Part shown: one piece after another, positions 16,016 to 24,037 of the stretch
Position numbering within the stretch: the stretch's first letter is position 1
Layout: the number at the start of each line of letters is the position of its first letter
Made by a program: the position numbers and the translations under genes
The notes under the pieces: model-generated
The model's input: only the letters and a program-made list of their open reading frames with translations
Told to the model about the DNA's origin: nothing
Database searches by the model: none
NCBI RefSeq assembly: GCF_000269985.1
Contig: NC_016109.1
Location: 620,001 to 684,000 of the forward strand
Length of the DNA: 64,000 nucleotides
Source of the DNA: Kitasatospora setae KM-6054
Lineage (GTDB): Bacteria > Actinomycetota > Actinomycetes > Streptomycetales > Streptomycetaceae
Reading direction: 5' to 3'

Positions 16016-16566
16016 GCGGCGCTCACCTCCGGGAAGGGCACGGCTGCGCCGCCCGCCAGGGCGTGGGGAGCGAACGGGGACGGGTCGCTGAGGGTGCCGT
16101 AGTACCCGCCGTACGGCATGTGGTCGCCGACCGCGTCCCAGAAAGAGACCTGGCCGATGACCATGCCCGCGTACACCCGAAGGGGCTGGGTGACGACGAT
16201 CTCCAGCGTCCAGCGGTGGACCGCGCCGAGCTGGGCGAGGTCGGCGGAGATCTGGGTGAACAGCCCCAGGCGGCCGACGGAGGAGCGGCCGATCAGGCTG
16301 GTGACGTAGCGGTCGGAGCCGATGCGCTCGACGGTCGAGCCGAGGTAGACCCGGCCGGGCCGCAGCCGGTAGCCGCGGGCCGGGATCGTGACGGTCCGGG
16401 TCGGCGGGCTGGTGCGCGGGTCGACGGGCGTGCGGGTGAACACCTTGAGCGTGTCGCCGAGCCGGTAGCCGTGGCTGTTCGGGTTCGTGTGCTGCGGCAG
16501 GAACGGCTCGATGGTGATGTGGCCGGCCTGTACCGCGTCGGCGATGGCGGAACCGGTGAGGATCAC
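16012..16566 (-). CDS. dCTP-deaminase-like protein, catalytic Glu retained
   Basis: This 184-residue paralogue of its neighbour has NPNSHGYRLG, GRVYLGSTVE, GRSSVGRLGLF and the expected Glu (WTLEIVV, E122). Both copies start MILTG and probably arose by duplication. Dcd-fold enzymes form trimers, so a mixed complex with the Q127 protein is possible. A pathway handling a cytosine or uracil nucleotide, or a nucleoside-like product, would fit. Both ends overlap neighbours by four bases. Confidence 0.75.
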   Translation of the reverse strand: MILTGSAIADAVQAGHITIEPFLPQHTNPNSHGYRLGDTLKVFTRTPVDPRTSPPTRTVTIPARGYRLRPGRVYLGSTVERIGSDRYVTSLIGRSSVGRLGLFTQISADLAQLGAVHRWTLEIVVTQPLRVYAGMVIGQVSFWDAVGDHMPYGGYYGTLSDPSPFAPHALAGGAAVPFPEVSAA

Positions 16567-17369
16567 CGCGCACCGCCCTGTACGTAGGCCTGGCGCAGCA
16601 GCCGCCGCCGTCCCGGCTCGATCGCCTCCTGGCCCTCGCCGAGCGGCATTCGGCCGTGGGCCCAGCGCAGTTGGTCGAAGACGAGTAGCTGCCCGGGGCG
16701 CAGCCGGACCGTGGTGCGGTGGCGCAGCGCGGCGTCGGCGAGGGCGCCGAACGCGGCGGCCGTCTCCTGCCGGGCGGAGCCGGTGCCCTCCAGCAGTTCG
16801 CCGCGCAGCAGGTGCGGGCGCATCTTGCTGGTGAACCGGATCGGCAGGCCCGGCTCCAGCCGCTCGGGCAGGACTGCGAAGCGCTCCAGCGGGTCGCCGA
16901 CGCCGTGCACGCCCTGGTCGGTCCAGTAGGAGAAGACCGGCTGCTGGAGCAGCGCCCTTTCGGTGTCGCCGAGTTCGGTGGCGGCGGCCCGCAGGTCGGC
17001 CAGGGCCGAGGCCCCGCCGCCCGCCGGGTCCTCGCGCTCGCAGTACAGCGCGATGTAGCGGGGGATCAGGTCGCGGTCGACCAGGTCGACGTGGAGCTGG
17101 TTCTCCCCGGTGCCGTGGGTGCGGCCCGGGTCGGCCTCGGTGCGTACCTGGAGGCTGCTCCAGCAGCCGTCGGCCGGGTAGACGGCCGGCACGGGGCCCA
17201 GCGCGGACAGCAGGCCGAGCGCGAGTTCCTGGTTGAGCCGGTGGTCGGCCGGGTCGAAGGCGACCAGCGCGCGCCCGTCGCCGTCGCCGGTGATGTGCTC
17301 GGCGAAGGCGCGCGGCGCGGTGGGGCGGTTGAGGAAACCGGCGGCGGGGAGCGGCTGTGGGGCGGTCAC
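16563..17369 (-). CDS. TauD/TfdA-like Fe(II)/2-oxoglutarate oxygenase
   Basis: This 268-residue protein has the facial triad pattern HVD (H93, D95) and a distal His (WAHGRM, H238), followed by an Arg-rich 2-oxoglutarate site (RRRLLRQAYV). Family members hydroxylate, desaturate or cleave natural-product intermediates. The operon position suggests tailoring of the glycoside or nucleoside core. The substrate cannot be told from sequence. GTG start at 17369; overlaps on both sides are four bases. Confidence 0.8.
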   Translation of the reverse strand: MTAPQPLPAAGFLNRPTAPRAFAEHITGDGDGRALVAFDPADHRLNQELALGLLSALGPVPAVYPADGCWSSLQVRTEADPGRTHGTGENQLHVDLVDRDLIPRYIALYCEREDPAGGGASALADLRAAATELGDTERALLQQPVFSYWTDQGVHGVGDPLERFAVLPERLEPGLPIRFTSKMRPHLLRGELLEGTGSARQETAAAFGALADAALRHRTTVRLRPGQLLVFDQLRWAHGRMPLGEGQEAIEPGRRRLLRQAYVQGGAR

Positions 17370-18577
17370 GATGCCTCCTTGACGTGGTCGGTGAGCAGGC
17401 CGCGCAGGGTGCGCGGCGAATCGAGCGCCCTGGCCGGCAGCCCGAGGCGCTCGGCCAGGTAGGCGGTGGTGGCGACGGTGCCGGGGCGGATGGTCGTCCC
17501 GGCGGTGACGGGGCTCTCTCCCCGGGCCTCGGCCAGGGCGGCGACCTGCTCGGCGGTGCGCGGGCCGTCCAGGACGACCAGGGCGGTGTCGAAGGGCGCG
17601 GCGGCCACGAGTGCCTGCCGGTCGACGTGCCGGGGCAGTCCGGTGCGCAGGGTGGCGAGGTTGAGGACGAAGGCGTCGGCGCCCGCCGCGCGCCGGCCCC
17701 GCTCCGCAACGAGTTCGGCGAGCCGGTGCCGGTCGTGCACCGGCGCGGCCAGGTGGCCGATCGCCGTGCTGCCCCAGGCCCGGAACGCGCCGACGGCCTC
17801 CCGTACGTAGGGCGGCACCAGTCCGCGCGGGGCCTCGCGGCCGCCGGTGTACTCGATGCCGAACGAGGGCTCGGCCGGGCCGAGTTCGATCCGCAGCACA
17901 CCGGTGCCGCACTCGGGCGGCTTGACGACGTACCGCGGAGGGATCGCCCAGTGGCCCGTCGGGCTGTGGCAGTGCCCGGCCACCACGATCTCCAGCGGCC
18001 CGCCGGCGAGCTGGAGCGCCACGTCCGCCTCGAAGCCGCTGTGGCTCAGCCCGACCACCACGTCGGCGCCCGCCTCCAGCAGCCGGTCCCGCTCGGCGGT
18101 CAGCAGGGCCGGGGTCGGCTCCTCGAACACGAATCCGTCCCGCTCGGCGGCTGGGACCGCCCCGAACGCCTGAACGCCGAGTACACCCACGACCCCGATG
18201 CGCCTACCGGCCGCCTCCAGCAGCAGCCCCCGCTCCCACCGCCCGGCGAAGGCCGGCGGCGGGGTCAGGTTCGTGCACACCACCGGCGGGAACCGCTCGG
18301 GCTCGTGGAGCCGCATCAGGTCGACCAGGTCGTGGTTGCCGGGCACCACGGCGTCGTACAGGTCGGCGAGCAGCCGCTCCTCCGTACGTCCCCGGGAGTA
18401 CTCGTGGAAGGCGCTGCCGCCGAAGAAGTCGCCGACATCCACGACCAGCGCGCCCTGCTCGCGCAGCGCCCGGACCTCTGCCAGCATCCCCGTGCTGTCC
18501 GGTACGGCGGAGTGGAAGCAGCCCGTCGCCACCACCGTCACGGTGTTGATCCCCAGCGCCTCGTCCACGCTCAGCAC
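17366..18577 (-). CDS. Calcineurin-like metallophosphoesterase (5'-nucleotidase type)
   Basis: This 403-residue protein shows VDVGDFFGG, VVPGNHDL, GLSHSG and VAGHCHSPTG, the metal-binding blocks of 5'-nucleotidase/cyclic phosphodiesterases, then a shorter C-terminal substrate domain. The first block, normally DxH, reads CFH (residues 20-22), so one metal ligand appears replaced. No signal peptide is seen, unlike secreted 5'-nucleotidases. It may remove phosphate from a pathway intermediate, as a phosphatase does in mycothiol synthesis. It overlaps the methyltransferase stop by 7 bp. Confidence 0.75.
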   Translation of the reverse strand: MLSVDEALGINTVTVVATGCFHSAVPDSTGMLAEVRALREQGALVVDVGDFFGGSAFHEYSRGRTEERLLADLYDAVVPGNHDLVDLMRLHEPERFPPVVCTNLTPPPAFAGRWERGLLLEAAGRRIGVVGVLGVQAFGAVPAAERDGFVFEEPTPALLTAERDRLLEAGADVVVGLSHSGFEADVALQLAGGPLEIVVAGHCHSPTGHWAIPPRYVVKPPECGTGVLRIELGPAEPSFGIEYTGGREAPRGLVPPYVREAVGAFRAWGSTAIGHLAAPVHDRHRLAELVAERGRRAAGADAFVLNLATLRTGLPRHVDRQALVAAAPFDTALVVLDGPRTAEQVAALAEARGESPVTAGTTIRPGTVATTAYLAERLGLPARALDSPRTLRGLLTDHVKEAS

Positions 18578-19197
18578 CTCGTGATCGACACGACGCGCAG
18601 CGGGACGGCCGCCTGGGGCCAGAAGTCATCGCGCGAGATCCCGTCGACCTCCTCCAGCCGCAGGCCGGCACCGAACCAGTCCCCGGCCGCGGTGTGGTCG
18701 ACCGTTGCCGCGGGCAGCACGGCCAGGCCGCGCGCGACCTTGGCGGTGGAGCCGAACACGTGGGCGGCGATCCCGAAGGCCAGCGGCCAGTCGAACGGGA
18801 GGATCGACAAGAACACCGTGCCGACGGGCAGCTCGCGGTCGAGGTCGACCGCCCGGACGTCCGACAGGAGCGGCCGGGCCCGCTCGCCGTAAGGTTCGAG
18901 CGCCGCGCACAGCGCCTCGGCCACCCGCGGGTCCTTCTCCACCGCCCAGATCCGGTGCCCGGCCCGCGCGACCGCGGCGGAGAGCGTGCCCAGGCCCGCC
19001 CCGACCTCCAGCACCGCGTCCCCGGCGTGCAGGCCAGCCAGCTCCAGCAGCCGCGTCGCGATTCCGGGGGAGCGCAGGAAGTGCTGGCCCAGGTCTCGCC
19101 TTGCTCGGAAGTCGCCGCCCCGCAGTTCCGCGACGACCGGATTCTCCCCCGTCGGCGGCGCGGTTGCGCCAGGGGGCACCAATACAGGGATCACCAT
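18571..19197 (-). CDS. KsgA/Erm-like methyltransferase, first gene of the operon
   Basis: This 208-residue protein has the rRNA adenine dimethyltransferase layout: LGQHFLRSPGIA, SAM motif VLEVGAGLGTLS and acidic VEKDPR. The usual N(L/I)PY catalytic motif reads ILPF (SILPFDW). Resistance by rRNA methylation and methylation of a small molecule are both possible. The ATG start at 19197 has a strong GAGGAGGAG site. Promoter P1 lies about 130 bp upstream. Confidence 0.7.
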   Translation of the reverse strand: MVIPVLVPPGATAPPTGENPVVAELRGGDFRARRDLGQHFLRSPGIATRLLELAGLHAGDAVLEVGAGLGTLSAAVARAGHRIWAVEKDPRVAEALCAALEPYGERARPLLSDVRAVDLDRELPVGTVFLSILPFDWPLAFGIAAHVFGSTAKVARGLAVLPAATVDHTAAGDWFGAGLRLEEVDGISRDDFWPQAAVPLRVVSITRC

Positions 19198-19321
19198 GGT
19201 TCTCCTCCTCAAGATGTGAGCCGGAGCGCCCCGAGAGGGCTGCTCCGCTGCCAGCGCGCCGCATCCGCGATCGCCCGGCGGGCCGACCGGTCGAGTCGCC
19301 CCGACGCCGAATCGAGCCCGC

Positions 19322-19490
19322 GATGCGCCAACTACGCTAGGAAGCGGCGATGTTGGGAAACACTCACCGGCAGTACGGGTTGCCGCTCCCGGCGCCGTCG
19401 GCAGCGTCGTGCGGGTACCCCACGACACACCCCCCGGCGGCCGATGGGCAGGGGTGGACGGCGCGAGCGTCGTGAACTCCGCGTGGTCAG
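19322..19490. promoter_or_regulatory. P1: operon promoter and divergent regulator region
   Basis: Reading leftwards, TGTTTC (19362-19357) and TAGCGT (19339-19334) are 17 bp apart. The 22 bp at 19322-19343 recur exactly, inverted, in P2 near 23379-23400, and roughly 170 bp of the region can be aligned with P2. It lies between the operon and the regulator at 19549. The 350 bp between the two genes (19198-19548) hold no other gene. Confidence 0.7.
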
Positions 19491-19548
19491 CGTGAAAAGC
19501 CGCGAATTGGCTCACGCAGCAGGGGATTTGACGTACCGTCGCCGCGTG

Positions 19549-20982
19549 ATGACGCTCGGAGAGTCCCAGTCGGGAGGCGAGGCGACAGCTGCCGGCGAGC
19601 GCCCCGGGACGGTTCTCGCGGAGGCCCTCAAGATCGCGGACTGGTCGCCCCGCGACCTGGTCCGCGTGATCAACGGACAGCTCGCGGGCCTCGGCGAGAG
19701 GCGGCTCGACCTGACCGCCGCCCATGCCTGGAGCCGCGGTGCGGTTCCCCGCTCGGAGACCGTGCGCCGCCTGGCTGCCACCGTGCTGTCGGACAGGACC
19801 GGCCGGAGCTACAGCCAGGCCATGCTCTGGGGCCGGCCCGAACCGGTCGCCCGAAGCGACGAGCGGACCGTCACCGACGGCCTGTTGGGGCGGCACTCGC
19901 TGCCCGCGGTGTTGGCGACCGCTACCGCGTGGAACTCGATCGACCCCGCCACCCAGGCGACGCTCCGCTCGGCCGACGACCTGTTCATCGCGGTCTGGGA
20001 CGCCGACCGGCAGGCGGTCCACAGCACCGGTCGCGAGAGCGGCACCGACCACGTGCTGCCGCCGATGATGGCCGTCCTGGAATCCCACCTCGCTGACCTG
20101 CGCCGCCTCGACGACGCCACCGGCGGCGGCGCCATCTCCCAGCGCTACGTCCGCACCGCGTTGGACGGCGTCCTGGCGCTGCTGCGCAACAGCCGCTACA
20201 CCCCGGACATCGGCACCCGGCTCCTGCGCACCGCCGCCGGACTCGCCCAACTCGCCGGATGGATGGCCTTCGACGCGGACCTCTCACCGTCGGGCCAGCG
20301 CTACCAACTGCTCGCCATCCGCCTCGCCCGCGCCAGCGCCGACCACGACACCGTCGCCAACGTGCTCGGCATGCTCGCGTACCAGCACGCGGCCGGCGGG
20401 AAGGCCACCGCGGCGATCCGCTTCGCCGAGGCGGCCGTCGAAACGGCGGCCAGGAGCGTGCCCACCGTCCGTGCCCGCGCCCTGGGCCGACTCGCCACCG
20501 CCCACGCCGCCGCCGGCGACATCGACGCCTTCCGGACGTCCACCGACCGCTGCCTCGCCTACCTGGAGCACCGCCGCGACGACGACCCACCGTCGCTCTA
20601 CTACTTCACCGCCGAGCAGGTCGCCGCCGAGAACGGACAGGGCCTCGTGGACCTCGCGGCCGCCAACCCGGGCCGGTGTCGCCGTCTGCTGGCCGAGGCC
20701 CACGGCCTCCTGTCGCCTCTCACCGCCCACGGGCCCACCAGCGGCTACACCCGTTCCGCCCTCCTGCACGGCGTCCACCTCGCCCGCGCCCACCTCCTCG
20801 CCCACGACACCGAAGCGACCCTCGATACGCTGGGCCGGCTCACCGCCTACGTGCCCGCGGTCCAGTCCGTCCGCTGCCGCAACCTGCTGACGGACCTCCG
20901 CCGGCACGCAGGCAGCCGGATCAAATCCCCCACGGGAATTGATGCGTTGGACCGAATCGACAGGGCACTATCGGGCCTATGA
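19549..20982 (+). CDS. Streptomyces-type regulator with TPR-like C-terminus
   Basis: This 477-residue protein has an N-terminal helix-turn-helix-like region (VINGQLAGLGERRLDLTAAHAW...RGAVP). Long alpha-helical repeats follow (AYQHAAGGKATAAIRFAEAAVETA, LGRLATAHAAAGDIDAFR), as in TPR regulators common in streptomycetes. It is transcribed divergently from the operon across P1, so it probably controls it. The ATG at 19549 is preceded by an in-frame GTG. Its stop overlaps the GNAT start (ATGA). Confidence 0.65.
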   Translation: MTLGESQSGGEATAAGERPGTVLAEALKIADWSPRDLVRVINGQLAGLGERRLDLTAAHAWSRGAVPRSETVRRLAATVLSDRTGRSYSQAMLWGRPEPVARSDERTVTDGLLGRHSLPAVLATATAWNSIDPATQATLRSADDLFIAVWDADRQAVHSTGRESGTDHVLPPMMAVLESHLADLRRLDDATGGGAISQRYVRTALDGVLALLRNSRYTPDIGTRLLRTAAGLAQLAGWMAFDADLSPSGQRYQLLAIRLARASADHDTVANVLGMLAYQHAAGGKATAAIRFAEAAVETAARSVPTVRARALGRLATAHAAAGDIDAFRTSTDRCLAYLEHRRDDDPPSLYYFTAEQVAAENGQGLVDLAAANPGRCRRLLAEAHGLLSPLTAHGPTSGYTRSALLHGVHLARAHLLAHDTEATLDTLGRLTAYVPAVQSVRCRNLLTDLRRHAGSRIKSPTGIDALDRIDRALSGL

Positions 20983-21482
20983 CGCCGACCGGACTCGCCC
21001 GCCCCGCTGTCACCGCTGCTGCTCTCTCCACCGTCCCGTACGACCACCCGGAGGCCCAGCGCCTCACCTCCGCGCTCCACGCGGAGCAACTCGCCCTGTA
21101 CGGCTTCGCCGACGACCCGCGCGCTGCCGACCCGGCCCACTTCGTGCCGCCGAACGGACTGTTCCTCATCGCCCACGCCGACGGGCACGACGAGGCGCTC
21201 GGCTGCGGCGGCTGGCACCTGGTCGCGCCCGGCACCGTGGAGATCAAACGCATGTACGTCTCCCCGGTCGCCCGCGGCCTCGCCATCGGCAGCGCGATCC
21301 TCCGGGGGCTGGAGCAGCAGGCGCGCGGCATCGGGGCACGGCGCGCGATCCTGGAGACCGGCAGCCGGAACCTGGCCGCGCTGGCGCTCTACGCACACCT
21401 CGGCTACCAGCCGATCCCGTCGTACGCCCCCGGCCGCGACCCGCTGGTGAACCGTGCCTTGGCCAAACAGCTCACGGTGTAG
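20979..21482 (+). CDS. GNAT-family N-acyltransferase
   Basis: This 167-residue GCN5-related protein has the acyl-CoA loop region VEIKRMYVSPVARGLAIGSAIL and RRAILETGSRNLAALALYAHLGYQ. It is coupled to the regulator by an ATGA overlap. GNAT enzymes acetylate amines, as MshD does in mycothiol synthesis, and some GNAT-fold enzymes take aminoacyl-tRNA as donor. Self-resistance by acetylation is a third option. Confidence 0.8.
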   Translation: MTPTGLARPAVTAAALSTVPYDHPEAQRLTSALHAEQLALYGFADDPRAADPAHFVPPNGLFLIAHADGHDEALGCGGWHLVAPGTVEIKRMYVSPVARGLAIGSAILRGLEQQARGIGARRAILETGSRNLAALALYAHLGYQPIPSYAPGRDPLVNRALAKQLTV

Positions 21483-21498
21483 GACCCGCCCCGGCTCG

Positions 21499-22086
21499 TC
21501 AGGCTGGCGCGACCTGCCAGTCGCTGGGGTCGAGCGCGAGCGCGGCGTCGGCGATCCGCCGGGCCGAGGCGGTGGTGAGGGCCGCGCGGCAGCGGTCGAT
21601 CTTGCCCTGGACCGCCGGGACGCCCGCGGCCCGGTACTCGACGGCGCGCAGCAGGCAGTCGAGCTTGTCGGCGTCCTTGGCGCAGCGTGCCTCGGGGGTC
21701 GTCCCCTCCTCGAACTCGGCGATCGCGTCGGCGAAGAGGCCCCGGACGGCGGAGGGGGCCGCCGCGGTCTGATCGGCGACGACCTTGCGGGGGTCGGCGG
21801 CAGTGACGTACCGCCGGGTGAGCGGGGTCAGGTCGCCGGTGCGGGCCTCGGGGACGTCGTGAAGCGTGCCCAGCAGGGCGGTGCGGTTCGGATCCGCGCC
21901 CTCCAGGGCCGCGAGGGCAGCGGCGATGACGGCCACGCGGTGGCTGTGCTCGGCCACCGTCTCGGTGGCGGCCAGGGGGATGCCGTCCTGCCGCCAGCCG
22001 GTGCGCGGCAGGGCGCGCAGGGAGCCGGCCTCGAACAGGAGCCGGGCGACGCCGACTGCTCCTTCACCGTCGAACTCGCGCTCCAT
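21499..22086 (-). CDS. HD-domain 5'-deoxynucleotidase-like hydrolase
   Basis: This 195-residue protein resembles YfbR/HDDC2: LPRTGWRQDGIP, VAEHSHRVAVIAAALA and the HD pair in GTLHDVPEARTGDL. These enzymes dephosphorylate deoxynucleoside monophosphates. Together with the dCTP-deaminase-like pair it points to nucleotide handling in the island. The ATG at 22086 has a GGAGGA site; an in-frame upstream TTG is less likely. It follows the XRE regulator by 20 bp. Confidence 0.78.
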   Translation of the reverse strand: MEREFDGEGAVGVARLLFEAGSLRALPRTGWRQDGIPLAATETVAEHSHRVAVIAAALAALEGADPNRTALLGTLHDVPEARTGDLTPLTRRYVTAADPRKVVADQTAAAPSAVRGLFADAIAEFEEGTTPEARCAKDADKLDCLLRAVEYRAAGVPAVQGKIDRCRAALTTASARRIADAALALDPSDWQVAPA

Positions 22087-22106
22087 GCAGTCCTCCTGGC
22101 TGTTCG

Positions 22107-23189
22107 TCAACCGTCAGCTCGACCGTAGCGCAGGCGGCCCAGGTCGCGGCGGGACGTCGGAGAGATCAGGGCGCCGTCGAGGAGTTGGACCGTGAATGCG
22201 CCGAACGCCTGGTCGGCATCCGGTGCTGCGTGCGGCAGCCACGGGTACAGGCGGAGCAGGGTGCTGATCGAGTGGACGTACAGGTCGACGGTGCCGGGGG
22301 CGAGGTGGAAGGAGGAGACGAGGGCGCGGAAGAGGCGGATCGGGTCCCAGCTCGCGGGGTCGGGGCGGTGCATGAAGCCGTCGTCGCTCTGGTCGGCGGG
22401 CATCGCTCCGAGCCACAGAGCCCAGTAGGCGAGGTTGGCGAGTTCGCCGTGCTCATCGTCCAACAGCGCGGTGGAGATGAAGTGCCGCAACTGGTCGGGG
22501 TCGCCCTGGCGGGCGGCGACGGTGGCGACGGTGCGGGCCTCGATGGAGCGGGGACCGTAGCCGCGACGGCCGAGCGCGGGCCGCATGCCGCGCAAGGCTT
22601 GCTCCGACCAGGCGGCGGCATCGGGCGCGGTGTCGTACGAGGCCAGATAGAGGGTCTGCCGGTGCAGCAGTCCGCCGTGCCCGCCCGCGGTCGCGCGCTC
22701 GGCGGTGGCGCGCAGATTGGTGAAGAACCGGGCGCGATCAGCGGCGGGCAACAGGGGGCCGGGGCGGGCCGGGCCGCGCCGGGGCCGGGATGCACGGGCG
22801 GCCAGGGCCGGCGGTGGGGTGCCGCGCAGCGCCCAGGCGATCAGCAGGGCGGTGTCGCGGGGCTGGACCCACCCGGCCAGCGGGTGGCGGCCGGTCTCGG
22901 CGGGCGGGTCGAGGACGGCGGCCAGGACGCGGTCGGCGTCCAGCGCCGCACCGCTGTGCGCGAGCAGCAGCGGGTCGGCGCCGAGCAAGGCCAGGCGACG
23001 GTGCAGGTCGAGGTAGTCGCCCGTACGCAGGTGGGGCAGCGGGCGGCGGCCGGACTCCCAGCCCTGCACGGTGCCGACGTCCAGGCCCAGGGATTCCGCC
23101 AGGCCCTCCTGGGTACGCGGGATGCTCTCGCGGACCAGCCGCAGCAGGTAACCGGAGACCAGGCCGATCGACGGTGCTTTCGCGGACAC
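22107..23189 (-). CDS. XRE-family helix-turn-helix regulator
   Basis: The N-terminal XRE domain (PRTQEGLAESLGLDVGTVQGWESG) is followed by about 290 residues of helical sequence typical of large streptomycete regulators. The GTG at 23189 with GGGGGA upstream is preferred over the longer ORF. It forms a unit with the HD gene and diverges from P2, whose rightward target is now missing. Confidence 0.8.
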   Translation of the reverse strand: MSAKAPSIGLVSGYLLRLVRESIPRTQEGLAESLGLDVGTVQGWESGRRPLPHLRTGDYLDLHRRLALLGADPLLLAHSGAALDADRVLAAVLDPPAETGRHPLAGWVQPRDTALLIAWALRGTPPPALAARASRPRRGPARPGPLLPAADRARFFTNLRATAERATAGGHGGLLHRQTLYLASYDTAPDAAAWSEQALRGMRPALGRRGYGPRSIEARTVATVAARQGDPDQLRHFISTALLDDEHGELANLAYWALWLGAMPADQSDDGFMHRPDPASWDPIRLFRALVSSFHLAPGTVDLYVHSISTLLRLYPWLPHAAPDADQAFGAFTVQLLDGALISPTSRRDLGRLRYGRADG

Positions 23190-23242
23190 GGTGTCCCCCT
23201 TCACGAGTCGGTGCACGGCTTCTCGCCCCCGCCCGGCGGAGT

Positions 23243-23400
23243 TCATGAGGCTCGTGGTGTTCACTTCAGCCCGTTGGCCGCCGGAGGATGTGCCGGGGGT
23301 TACCCGCGCGGCACCGCCGACAGTGCGGGAAGCGGTGGCCCGTATCGGTGGTGAGTGTTCCGCAGAATCCCTAATTCCTAGCGTAGTTGGCGCATCAGGG
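23243..23400. promoter_or_regulatory. P2: second copy of the P1-type promoter region
   Basis: Reading rightwards, TGTTCC (23356-23361) and TAGCGT (23379-23384) are 17 bp apart, as in P1. TTCCTAGCGTAGTTGGCGCA at 23376-23395 is exactly the P1 sequence inverted. Upstream stretches such as GGCCGCCGG and GGTGAGTGTT also align. It now faces a decayed gene fragment, so its original target was lost or moved. Confidence 0.7.
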
Positions 23401-23411
23401 GTCCGCCCTGT

Positions 23412-23880
23412 TTATCGGAGGGGCCCCGACGACGGCTTCGTTCGACTGCTGGCGACTGCGCGGAACAGGACGTCGACCAGGCGCTGGGCGGCGTCCGGTC
23501 GGCCGTGTTCCCGGGCGCGGGCGGCGATCGCGGCGCACCGGTCGGGGCCGGCGAGCAGCGGGGTCAGCGCGGTGCGCAGGTGGTCGGGGGTGACGGTGTA
23601 GCCGGTCAGTAGGTAGTGCCCGGCAAGGTGCGGGGGCAGGGGCGGGTGTGCTCGCGCAGCGGCGCCTCGTTGGCCGGGCCGCACTGGTGGATCACGTTGG
23701 CGCGCTCCAGCAGCCACGGCAGGACAGCCGGCACCAGCACGTTGATCTGCGCCGAGCCCTGCGCCCCGCCCGTGCTGATCGACTGGGTCCGGACGGCAGG
23801 TAGAACTCCAGGCCGGCCACCGGGCGCTGCTTACCGCAGCCGAACGGGCCATCGCTCAAGGTGACCTTTGCAACATGCCC
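23412..23880 (-). pseudogene. Decayed MurG-like glycosyltransferase fragment
   Basis: Reading minus, recognisable pieces are FGCGKQRPVAGLEFYLP, STGGAQGSAQINVLVP, WLLERANVIHQCGPANEAPL and, in another frame, LAGHYLLTGYTVTPDHLRTAL with GRPDAAQRLVDVLF. At least two frameshifts separate them. The order matches the C-terminal half of a MurG-type enzyme. The N-terminal part is missing, perhaps removed when IS-A inserted beside it. Confidence 0.6.
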
Positions 23881-23924
23881 AGCCTTCGTGGCTCACCTAT
23901 TGATCCTTGTACGATCGACTGCTA

Positions 23925-23956
23925 GGAAGTGTCGTCAAAGGGTCAGGCCCACATGA
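23925..23956 (-). mobile_element. Detached right end of IS-A
   Basis: GGAAGTGTCGTCAAAG at 23925 is the partner of the IS-A left end at 7003 and is likewise preceded by TA. Its complement encodes the missing transposase ending (M-W-A-stop). It touches IS-B copy 2 and proves the inversion. Confidence 0.88.
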
Positions 23957-24037
23957 GAGGGCGTTAAGTCCGTTTCTGGATGTTCTGGTGTCGCCCGTTC
24001 GTGGGTACGGAGTTGCTTGGGCTGACTGGCGTGTCGT

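Larger units (their letters stand above)
9227..23956. other. 14.7-kb segment inverted by recombination between the two IS-B copies
   Basis: The copies are in opposite orientation. The right end of IS-A, which must once have followed 7867, lies at the far end of this segment in reverse orientation. Flipping the segment rebuilds IS-A with a TCA target duplication around IS-B copy 1 and a complete transposase C-terminus (ASLLMWA-stop). In the ancestral order the biosynthetic operon would have read rightwards. Confidence 0.85.
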
